Below the pieces are notes generated by a model. It saw only the letters and a list, made by a program, of their open reading frames with translations. It did no database searches and had not been told where the DNA came from. Below, piece after piece: positions 35,058 to 42,607 of a stretch of 64,000 nucleotides of DNA; the first letter of the stretch is position 1; the number at the start of each line of letters is the position of its first letter. Source of the stretch: Acidimicrobiales bacterium. GTDB lineage: Bacteria; Actinomycetota; Acidimicrobiia; Acidimicrobiales; JAHWLA01. The position numbers and the translations under genes were made by a program. The stretch lies in assembly GCA_035536915.1 (NCBI GenBank), contig DATLNE010000003.1, forward strand, positions 53,207 through 117,206, written 5' to 3'.

Positions 35058-36261
35058 TCACGGATGCGTGGGGCGGTCGGTCGGAGCCGGCCGCCCCCAT
35101 CCACCGCACGGCCAGCAGGGTGGCGTCGTCGCGCAGCTCTGTGCCCTCGTGGGCGAGGATGGCGTGCACCAGGCGTCGCATCATCTCGGGCAGCGGCTCC
35201 CGCGACACGGCAGCGCGGGTGAGGTGGTCGACCAAGCGCCACTCGCCGAACAGTTCCCCGTCGGGTGAGCGCGCTTCCACCACGCCGTCGGTGAAGAACA
35301 GCACGGTGTCGCCCGGCTCCAACTGCGTCTCGGCCACCTCGGCAGGCACGTCGCCGAGGCCGATGGGAAGGCACGTCTCCGCTTCCAGCTCGCCGATCAC
35401 CGAGGCGTCTCGCAGGAGGAGCGGCCGGGGGTGGCCGGCATTGGCCCACCGCAGCACCCCGGAGATCACGTCGAGGCGGGCGAGGTGGCCGGTAACGAAC
35501 TTCTCGGGCCCGAACTGGGAGGCGATCGTCTCGTCCATGCTGCGGAACATGTCGATCAGCTCGTAGTCGTGCCTGCGGGCGTGCCGGTACGTGCCGATGG
35601 CCAGGTTGGCCATGCGGCTGGCTTCGAGGCCGTGGCCCATGGCGTCGATGACGGCCAGGTGCATGCAGTCGCCGTTGAGGGCGTAGTCGAAGGCGTCGCC
35701 CGCGATGTCGTAGGCGGGCTCCAGCACGCCTGAGACGGCAACCTGCTTGGTGCTGAACGTCAACGGCGGCAGCAACGCCCAGCGCATCTCGGAGGGTATG
35801 CCCATGGGACGGGTGCGTTTCAGCAGTTGCAGTTGATCGCCGTAGGCCAGCTTGCTGACCAGTAACTCGCCCACCAACGAGGCGATGTGGCCGGCGTCGG
35901 CGACGGTTTGGGGGTCGGCCGCCTCCACGTCGACCGACAGCACGCCCATGCGTTCCGACCCGTCGAGGATCGGCACCCACAGCCGGCCCAGGTCGCCTTC
36001 CTCGTTGCGTGCCGTGACCACCTCGACATGACGGAAGGCCCGGCCCCCCATGGTGCTGTCGATGTCGAGGGAGGCGTCGCCGGGCGGGAGCGCTCGCATG
36101 CTGCGCTGCTCGTAGTCGACGACGTAGATGGTGGCGTTGGCAAAGCCCGCTTCGGCCACGACATCGCGGACCGTTGTTCCCAGCGCATGGGGAGCGAGGT
36201 AGTGCGACAGTTCGAGGAGGGTGGCCAGCGCATTGCCGGCAGCCGGGCGTGTCTCAGCCAT
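35047..36261 (-). CDS. GAF-SpoIIE protein phosphatase
   Basis: 404 residues: an N-terminal GAF-like domain (about 10-150, 'LGRLWVPILDGSERMGVLSV') and a PP2C/SpoIIE-type phosphatase with 'AYDIAGDAFDYALNG', 'VIDAMGHGLEASRMANLA', 'RWANAGHPRPLLLR' and 'LFFTDGVVEARSPDGELFGE'. All metal-binding Asp positions appear intact. It belongs to the same functional class as the 730-residue protein at 10855-13047 but lacks the PAS domain. ATG at 36261. No anti-sigma or anti-anti-sigma gene is adjacent. Confidence 0.9.
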   Translation of the reverse strand: MAETRPAAGNALATLLELSHYLAPHALGTTVRDVVAEAGFANATIYVVDYEQRSMRALPPGDASLDIDSTMGGRAFRHVEVVTARNEEGDLGRLWVPILDGSERMGVLSVDVEAADPQTVADAGHIASLVGELLVSKLAYGDQLQLLKRTRPMGIPSEMRWALLPPLTFSTKQVAVSGVLEPAYDIAGDAFDYALNGDCMHLAVIDAMGHGLEASRMANLAIGTYRHARRHDYELIDMFRSMDETIASQFGPEKFVTGHLARLDVISGVLRWANAGHPRPLLLRDASVIGELEAETCLPIGLGDVPAEVAETQLEPGDTVLFFTDGVVEARSPDGELFGEWRLVDHLTRAAVSREPLPEMMRRLVHAILAHEGTELRDDATLLAVRWMGAAGSDRPPHASVTTS

Positions 36262-36324
36262 CGTCGACGCGCAACGCTAGTGCAGGCTGCTGCGCTCGGA
36301 ACCGCCGTGGTAGACGGGGGATCG

Positions 36325-37212
36325 TCACGGACAGGTGGCGCCCGCAGTGAACGAGGCCGACACCACTACGCCTGCCACTGCGGCGACGACAGCCGTCGAC
36401 CCAGGCGGGACGTCGGCAGGGACCCGCCACTCGATGCCGAAACGGGCATCGAGGTCGGCGCGACCATGGCCCAGTCCGCCGGCATGGCCACGGCTGAGGG
36501 CGCTGCTCCCATCGGCGTAGTGGGTGGCGTAGACGACCAGTGCTCCCGCGGGCGCCTGGTGCACGTCGAGCCGTTGTGCGCTTCCTCCGACGACGCACGT
36601 TTGGGCGAGGTCGATGCGAGCCGCCGTCGAGCGTTCCGAGACGGGCGCGGCAGCGGCCTGTTCGGGCCACTCGGGGCTTGGGCCGAGGCCGAGATCGAGG
36701 CGGGCCCGCTGCACGCGTGCACCGGCTTGGTCGTACAGGGCATCGCCCCGGTTGCCCAGGTCGGCACCGAGCGACACCAGCTCCTCACGTGCGGGCCCCT
36801 CGACGCCGCCCGCCTCGTACAAGGCCACGACCGCCAAGCGGTACAGCACAAAGCTCCGGTCGAACTCGGCCGTTGCGACCTCAAGGCGGCGAGGGCGCGG
36901 GGCGCCGCGAAAGGCGGCCGCGCCCCGTTCGAACTGCGAGGCGCGGGCCACCATGTCGTTGCGGAAGACCGCGGCGGTGATGCGCCCTTGGCGGAAATCG
37001 GTGATGTCGGGGCGGATTCCCAGCACGATCCCGGTCCCCACGTCGCGAGCCGCAGGCACGGCGGCGGCTTCGAAGGCCTCCAGGGCACGCCGGTCGTCTC
37101 CCTGTGACGACTCGCGCCGCTCGGTGGCCACTTGAAGCGCCAGCAGCAGAGCGAACAACCCGGCGAAAACGCCGGCGACAACCGGAAACGAGGCGCGGCG
37201 GTGACGGCGCAC
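36325..37212 (-). CDS. Membrane-anchored protein of unknown function
   Basis: 295 residues with one N-terminal membrane helix (about 10-28, 'VVAGVFAGLFALLLALQVAT'), then an external helical region (about 40-175, with 'ALEAFEAAAVPAARDVGTGI' and 'FRQGRITAAVFRNDMV') and a beta-like C-terminal part ending 'AVVAAVAGVVVSASFTAGAT'. I recognise no family. GTG at 37212 lies 8 bases after the livF stop, so it is the last gene of the ABC operon and may be an accessory to it (inference). Confidence 0.65.
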   Translation of the reverse strand: MRRHRRASFPVVAGVFAGLFALLLALQVATERRESSQGDDRRALEAFEAAAVPAARDVGTGIVLGIRPDITDFRQGRITAAVFRNDMVARASQFERGAAAFRGAPRPRRLEVATAEFDRSFVLYRLAVVALYEAGGVEGPAREELVSLGADLGNRGDALYDQAGARVQRARLDLGLGPSPEWPEQAAAAPVSERSTAARIDLAQTCVVGGSAQRLDVHQAPAGALVVYATHYADGSSALSRGHAGGLGHGRADLDARFGIEWRVPADVPPGSTAVVAAVAGVVVSASFTAGATCP

Positions 37213-37220
37213 CGCCGGGG

Positions 37221-37997
37221 TCAGCGTCCCGCTCCCTCGGCCGCCCGCCGGCGGCGGCGGGGTCGCTCCTCGTCAGGCTCGGCGTCGGCGCCGAGGTAGC
37301 TGGCGGTGAGGGCAGGGTCGTCGAGCAGGTCACCGCTGCGGCCGTCGAGCACAACTTCACCTTTCGCCAGCACGTAGGCGCGGTCGGTGCCGCCGAGCGC
37401 CATGTGCACGAACTGCTCGACCAGCAACACCGCGGTGCCGTCGTGGTTGATTTCCGCCAGGATGTCGAAGATCTGGGCGACGATTTTGGGCGCCAGCCCC
37501 AGCGACAGTTCGTCGATGACGAGGAGGCGGGGCGACGACATGAGGGCGCGGGCCACGCCGAGCATCTGTTGCTCGCCGCCCGACAAGGTCCCCGCCGCCT
37601 GGCCCGCCCGGGCCGACAGGATCGGGAAGTGGCTCATGACTTCGTCCATGCGGCGACGCAAGCCCGCCTTATCCTTGCGGTGGGGCCAATAGCCGAACTT
37701 CAGGTTCTCCTCGACGGAGAGCTCGGCGAACAGGTCGCGCCCCTCGGGCAGGTGGGCGATGCCGCGCCGCACGACCTCCCACGCAGGGAGGCCGGTGATG
37801 TCCTCGTCGCCGAAACGGATGCGCCCGGACTTGGGTGCCATCAACCCGCTCACCGTGCGCAACGTGGTCGTCTTGCCGGCCCCGTTGGCCCCGATGAGCG
37901 CCACCCGCTCGCCGGCGTCCACCGAGATCGACACCCCTCGCAGCGCCTGCACCGGCCCGTAGAAGACGTCGATCGCTTCGACTTCGAGCAGGCTCAC
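37221..37997 (-). CDS. livF: Branched-chain amino acid-type ABC ATPase LivF
   Basis: 258 residues of the LivF family. Walker A 'GANGAGKTTTLR', Q-loop region 'HLPEGRDLFAELSVEENL' (typical of LivF), signature 'LSGGEQQMLGVARAL', Walker B 'LLVIDELSLGLAP' and His switch 'LLVEQFVHMAL'. It powers import through LivH/LivM together with the LivG ATPase. A 30-residue Arg/Glu-rich tail follows the domain. Start GTG overlaps the stop of the livM-livG fusion as GTGA. Confidence 0.9.
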   Translation of the reverse strand: MSLLEVEAIDVFYGPVQALRGVSISVDAGERVALIGANGAGKTTTLRTVSGLMAPKSGRIRFGDEDITGLPAWEVVRRGIAHLPEGRDLFAELSVEENLKFGYWPHRKDKAGLRRRMDEVMSHFPILSARAGQAAGTLSGGEQQMLGVARALMSSPRLLVIDELSLGLAPKIVAQIFDILAEINHDGTAVLLVEQFVHMALGGTDRAYVLAKGEVVLDGRSGDLLDDPALTASYLGADAEPDEERPRRRRRAAEGAGR

Positions 37998-40120
37998 GAA
38001 GACACCGCTTCCTTCCGCCGGGCCGAGGCCGTGGGCGCCTCCATCGGCTGGCCCAAGTATGCGGCGACGACCCGAGGATCGCGGCGGACATCGTCGGTGG
38101 GCCCGGCGGCGATGAGCTTGCCTTGGTCAATGACGTGCACGAAGTCGCACACCGACATCACCATCTCGACGTCGTGTTCGATGAGCAGGATCGACACGCC
38201 GAACTGCGCCCGCAGGCCGAGCAGGAAGTCGGCCAACCGCTTCGTCTCGCGGTTGTCGAGGCCGGAGGCGGGCTCGTCGAGCATGATCAACGGCGATCGG
38301 GTGACGAGGGCGCGGGCGACTTCCACCATGCGGGTGATGCCGAACGGCAGGTCGCCGACGCGCCGGTGGGCGACCTCTTCGAGGCCGAGCAGGTCGATGA
38401 CACGGCGCACCAAGGCCCGGCTGCGGTCCTCGGCCAGCAAGGCGGCTCGGGTGACGGTGATGTGGGCGAGGAAGCCCGTCTCGTTCTGCAGGTGGGTCGC
38501 CACCAACAGGTTCTCGAACACCGTCAGGTCGCGCAGCAGCTGAATAGCCTGGAACGTGCGGCCGACGCCGAGGCGGGCCCGGGCGTGCACGGGAAGGCCG
38601 GTGGCGTCCTCGTCGAAGATCTTCACCGTGCCCGCCGTCGGGCGGTTGAGACCGGCGATGGCGTTGAAGAGGGTGGTCTTGCCGGCGCCGTTGGGCCCGA
38701 TGAGGCCGACGATCTCGCCTTCCCGCACCGAGACCGACACACCGTCGACGGCCGTGAGCGACCCGAACTGCACGGTGATGCCCTCGGCTTGGAGGACGGG
38801 GCGACGGTCTTCCCGCGCTCCGGCGGGACGAGCGGAGCTGCGGTCGTTCGTCGACAGCACCAACGGCAACTCGACCGGCGCGCTGTGCCCGTTGGTCGAT
38901 GCCACCGGTGCAGGCACTGCACCGAGGCCGAGAGCTTCGAGGGGAAGCAGTCCGGCGGGGGGCGAAGCGCCACGTCGGCCGGGGAACAAGGAACGCAGCC
39001 TCGTGGCGGCGCCTGACCGTGGTGCGGGAGCGACTCTCGCGACGGCTTCACCGGCACCCTGCATGGCAAGCAGCACGGCCGACACCGGAGCGGAGCGCCG
39101 CACCCGGTCGATTGTGGGCGACATGTCGTCGAGCCAGCCCTGCAGGGTGGCGGGGAACGCCGCCAACCCACCCGGGTAGGCGAGCAGCACGGCCATGAGC
39201 AGGCCCGCCGACACGATCTCGAGGTAGCCGTTGAGGGCCTCGACGCGGAAGAACAGATCGGCTAGCGCACCGAAGAGCAACGACGCCGCCACCGTGCCCT
39301 TCAGGCTTTTGAGCCCGCCCACCACGGGGATGGCCAAGTAGAAGAACGAGACGGTGAAACGGAACTGGGCGGGGTTCAACGCGCCTTGGTAGACGGCGGT
39401 CAGGTTGCCCGCCATCCCTGCCACAAAGCCCGCCAACGCGAAGGCGAGCAACTTGTAGCGGGTGACGTCGATGCCCACGGAGGCAGCGGCGACCTCGCTG
39501 CCGCTGAGGGCGAAGAAGGCCCGTCCGGTCTTGGAGTCGCGCAGGTTCGACAAGGCGAAGAAGACCATCGCGGCGATGCCCAGTGCGACGTAATAGAACG
39601 TGCGCCGGTTGGTGAAGTCGAAGTACGGGAAGGCGCCCTCCGTGCCCACGGCCACAGGCTCGACCGACACGGTGCCGCCGCCGCCGGTGAGCCAGGGCGA
39701 CAAGAACAGGTACGTGTCGCACATCCAGGCGAAGATCAGGGTGGCCACGGCGAGGAGCAGGCCGCGCACGCGGAGGGCGACGATGCCGAGCAGGGTGGCG
39801 GCCGCCGCCGAGGCCGCCGCCGCCAGGACCAGACTCAGCGGGAAGCCCAAGTGGAGGTTGCGGGCAACCACCGCGGTGGCGAACGCGCCGATGCCCACGA
39901 ACGACGCCTGCGCCAGTGAGATCTGGCCGACCCAGCCTGTCAGCAGCACCAGCGACGAGGCCACAATGGCGTAGACGAGGGCCACGTTGGCGTCACCCAA
40001 CAGCACGAAGGTGTTGCCGTACCAGGGCCATGCGACGAGCAGGGCCAGCACGGCGTAGCGGAAGATGCGCCCGGCCAGCGCCCGCGTCTGCTCAGGGGTA
40101 CGGGCGTGCGCTGGGCTCAT
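37994..40120 (-). CDS. LivM permease fused to LivG ATPase
   Basis: 708 residues in one frame: a LivM-type permease (about 20-330, eight or more membrane helices, with 'GQISLAQASFVGIGAFATAV' and 'KTGRAFFALSGSEVAAASVG'), a linker of about 115 residues rich in Pro, Ala and Ser, then a LivG-type ATPase (from about 455) with Walker A 'GPNGAGKTTLFN', 'GVGRTFQAIQLLRDLTVFEN', signature region 'LPFGITRMVEVARALV' and Walker B 'LIMLDEPASGLD'. In most bacteria these are separate genes; the fusion is known in some actinobacteria. ATG at 40120 overlaps the livH stop as ATGA. Confidence 0.9.
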   Translation of the reverse strand: MSPAHARTPEQTRALAGRIFRYAVLALLVAWPWYGNTFVLLGDANVALVYAIVASSLVLLTGWVGQISLAQASFVGIGAFATAVVARNLHLGFPLSLVLAAAASAAAATLLGIVALRVRGLLLAVATLIFAWMCDTYLFLSPWLTGGGGTVSVEPVAVGTEGAFPYFDFTNRRTFYYVALGIAAMVFFALSNLRDSKTGRAFFALSGSEVAAASVGIDVTRYKLLAFALAGFVAGMAGNLTAVYQGALNPAQFRFTVSFFYLAIPVVGGLKSLKGTVAASLLFGALADLFFRVEALNGYLEIVSAGLLMAVLLAYPGGLAAFPATLQGWLDDMSPTIDRVRRSAPVSAVLLAMQGAGEAVARVAPAPRSGAATRLRSLFPGRRGASPPAGLLPLEALGLGAVPAPVASTNGHSAPVELPLVLSTNDRSSARPAGAREDRRPVLQAEGITVQFGSLTAVDGVSVSVREGEIVGLIGPNGAGKTTLFNAIAGLNRPTAGTVKIFDEDATGLPVHARARLGVGRTFQAIQLLRDLTVFENLLVATHLQNETGFLAHITVTRAALLAEDRSRALVRRVIDLLGLEEVAHRRVGDLPFGITRMVEVARALVTRSPLIMLDEPASGLDNRETKRLADFLLGLRAQFGVSILLIEHDVEMVMSVCDFVHVIDQGKLIAAGPTDDVRRDPRVVAAYLGQPMEAPTASARRKEAVSS

Positions 40121-41022
40121 GCGCCCTCGGCGCGGGCGTCGCCTGCCACCAGGGTCTCCCCGCGGCGGGCCAGCACGATGAAGGTCACCACGGTGAGGAA
40201 CACCTGTGGGGCGCCCGACTGGCGGGCCAGCTCGCCGAGGATCGGCAGTTCGCCGAAGGCGGGAACCGCACCCAGCACGCCGCCGACGATGATCGACCCG
40301 ATGAGCACGCCGGGCAGGTTGCCGAGGCCCCCGATCAGCGCGGCCACGTAAGCGGGCAACACCTGGAGCGACAGGTTGTAGGGCTCGAGGTTGTTGGCAG
40401 CGCCCACGAGCACCCCGCCCAGGCCGGCCGTCGCACCGGCCAGCAGCCACGCCATTGTCGTGGTGCGGTTGGGGTTCACGCCCATCAACGATGCCGCCCG
40501 GCGGTTCTGCGCCGCTCCTCGCATGGCCATGCCAAGGTCGGTGAACCGGAAGAGGGCGAAGAAGGCGGCGGTCACCACGATGGCGGTGAAGAACAAGCCG
40601 ATCTGGGCCGAGTGCAACGTGCTCTCCCCCACCTCGATGGAACCGGGCGGGAAGGGGCTCGGCGTGCGGGTGGCGGTGGTCCCGAAGAGCTTGGCGGCGA
40701 TGGCGATGAGCATGCCGAGCACGGCGACGGTGCCTACGGTCTGGACGGTCGGGCCTCGGCTACGCAAGGGCCGCAGAACGAAGCGTTCCACGAGGAGCCC
40801 GAGGGCGGCCCCACAAGCAGCGCCGACCGGGAGGCCGAGCACGACCGGCAGGCCACGCTTGGTCGCCTCGTAGGCCAGGTAGGCCGGGAACATGGCCATC
40901 GCACCGTGGGCCAGGTTGAGCACCCGGCTGGCTTGGTAGGTGACGACGATGCCGAGGCCGAACACGGCGTACGCGCCGATCAGCGGGAGCGCGAGAACCA
41001 AGTCGACGAGAAGGAGCTTCAC
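40117..41022 (-). CDS. livH: Branched-chain amino acid-type ABC permease LivH
   Basis: 301 residues, about eight membrane helices. LivH family marks: 'YAVFGLGIVVTYQASRVLNL' near the N-terminus, 'AHGAMAMFPAYLAYE', 'GMAMRGAAQNRRAASLMGVN' (the cytoplasmic loop that contacts the ATPase) and 'PAYVAALIGGLGNLPGVLIG'. GTG at 41022 begins 4 bases after the stop of the binding-protein gene; a longer frame upstream is antisense-like. The transported compound is not known; this transporter family also handles amides, urea and short organic acids. Confidence 0.9.
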   Translation of the reverse strand: MKLLLVDLVLALPLIGAYAVFGLGIVVTYQASRVLNLAHGAMAMFPAYLAYEATKRGLPVVLGLPVGAACGAALGLLVERFVLRPLRSRGPTVQTVGTVAVLGMLIAIAAKLFGTTATRTPSPFPPGSIEVGESTLHSAQIGLFFTAIVVTAAFFALFRFTDLGMAMRGAAQNRRAASLMGVNPNRTTTMAWLLAGATAGLGGVLVGAANNLEPYNLSLQVLPAYVAALIGGLGNLPGVLIGSIIVGGVLGAVPAFGELPILGELARQSGAPQVFLTVVTFIVLARRGETLVAGDARAEGA

Positions 41023-41026
41023 GAGG

Positions 41027-42607
41027 TCAGATCCGGCGAGGGTCGGGGTCGTCGATTGTCGAGCCCTGCACGAAGTGCCAGCCACCGAAGCCCGCCGGAT
41101 AGCTCTCGTCGAAGGCGTGCACGGTGGCCTGCGGAAAGTGGTTGCCCTTCGACCAGGTCAGGGGGCGCACGCTCAAGCCGATGTCGTAGTTCGACGTCGA
41201 GTCGAGGATGCGAACGACGTTCTCCCGGGTGAGGCCTAGGGCGCTCGCCTTGGTGAGCACGTCGACGGTCAGGCGCATCCCCAGGTAGGCCCCTTCGGCG
41301 AACTGGTTGTCGACGTCGACCGACGACGAGAAGGCCTTCATGTCCTGCATGTACTGCTGCACGCCGGGGATGGAGGCGAACTGCTCGATGGGCGGGTTGA
41401 AGCCGGTCCAGAGCCTGAGGTTGTCGCACTTGCGCTGACAGCCGTCGGCGAACGAGCGGGCGAACAAAGGCTGGGGCGCTGCACCGGCGCCGCCGCTGGG
41501 GTCGCTGACGCCGCCGAACGCCCCGCCCGAGGAGAACCAGGTGAGTGCGGTGGCGGGCTCGAGCAGGACGGCGCCAGCGTCGCAGCCCGGTGCGTTTGTG
41601 CAGGCGCTGTTGATCGTGTTGGCGTTGGAGCCGTAGGCCTGCTGGCTGGCCACGATGCCGCAGAACCGACCTGCGCACTGGGGGTTCTTGTCGGGGTCGG
41701 AGTAGCCCGGGATGTTGTTGCCAGTGAGCTTCTTGACCGTGTTGTTGTAGGCGTTGGCGCCTTCCCGCCCGAACCGGTAGGTGGTCTCGTAGACGAGTGA
41801 GAAATGGCGCTTGCCGCTCTTGTGCTGCGACTCGGCGATGGCGTGCATGGCTGAGACGGTCGAGGTGGCGATGGGCCAGATGTAGGGGTCGGTGTACTGG
41901 CTGTAGAGCAGGCCGTCGGTGCCGATCACCGGGACCTTCTGCTTGCCCAGGTACCCCGAGCTCGACGCCTTCTCCAGGCCCTCGGAGTCGGGGTTGACGG
42001 CCAAGGCGAACACCTTGTCGCCCTCGACCATGTTCTGGATGTACTGGGCGCCGACGGAGCCGTCCCAGCCGCTGTCGCGCAGCTTCAACTGGATGCGCCG
42101 GCCGCAGATTCCACCCGCCGAGTTCACCTTGGAGACGACTGCCTGCATGGCGACCGTCTCCGGCTGCAGGAACGAGCGCCCAGGGCCCGATTCCACGGTG
42201 ACGGCGCCCAGCAAGATCGAGTTTCCCGTCACCCCGGTGTCGGTGTTGCCCCCGTTCTTGCCCGTCTTGCAGTCGATGTTGGGGAGTGCACCTGCGCTGC
42301 CGCCTCCTCCCGAGGTGCCGCCACCGGAGGTGCCGCCACCGCCACCGCTCGACCCGCCTGCTCCCCCGGGGCCGCCGTCGGCCGCCGCAGGATCGGCACC
42401 GAGGCCGAAGTCGCCGCCCTCGTCACTGCCGCCACCGCCGCCACCGCCGGACGCAATGGGGCGGCCGTCGGGCCCCGACCCGCGGGGGACGAAGGTGATG
42501 ATCGAGAGCAGGACCACGACCAAGGCCAGTACGGCGAGGGTGAGCAACGTGCCTTCCGCCGAGGGACCGACGCGGGGCGCTGCATGCTGCTCGTCAGGCA
42601 ACGACAT
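41027..42607 (-). CDS. Membrane-anchored ABC substrate-binding protein
   Basis: 526 residues. One N-terminal membrane helix (about 19-40, 'GTLLTLAVLALVVVLLSIIT') and a long Gly/Ser-rich linker (about 42-110) hold a type I periplasmic-binding domain of the LivJ/LivK class: 'VTGNSILLGAVTVESGPGRS', 'VVSKVNSAGGICGRRIQLKL', 'PVIGTDGLLYSQY' and 'AEGAYLGMRLTVDVL'. There is no lipobox, so the protein is tethered by its helix rather than by lipid. Several Cys pairs suggest disulfides. Start ATG 42607 has AAGGA upstream and overlaps the end of the 930-residue gene by 14 bases. Confidence 0.85.
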   Translation of the reverse strand: MSLPDEQHAAPRVGPSAEGTLLTLAVLALVVVLLSIITFVPRGSGPDGRPIASGGGGGGGSDEGGDFGLGADPAAADGGPGGAGGSSGGGGGTSGGGTSGGGGSAGALPNIDCKTGKNGGNTDTGVTGNSILLGAVTVESGPGRSFLQPETVAMQAVVSKVNSAGGICGRRIQLKLRDSGWDGSVGAQYIQNMVEGDKVFALAVNPDSEGLEKASSSGYLGKQKVPVIGTDGLLYSQYTDPYIWPIATSTVSAMHAIAESQHKSGKRHFSLVYETTYRFGREGANAYNNTVKKLTGNNIPGYSDPDKNPQCAGRFCGIVASQQAYGSNANTINSACTNAPGCDAGAVLLEPATALTWFSSGGAFGGVSDPSGGAGAAPQPLFARSFADGCQRKCDNLRLWTGFNPPIEQFASIPGVQQYMQDMKAFSSSVDVDNQFAEGAYLGMRLTVDVLTKASALGLTRENVVRILDSTSNYDIGLSVRPLTWSKGNHFPQATVHAFDESYPAGFGGWHFVQGSTIDDPDPRRI

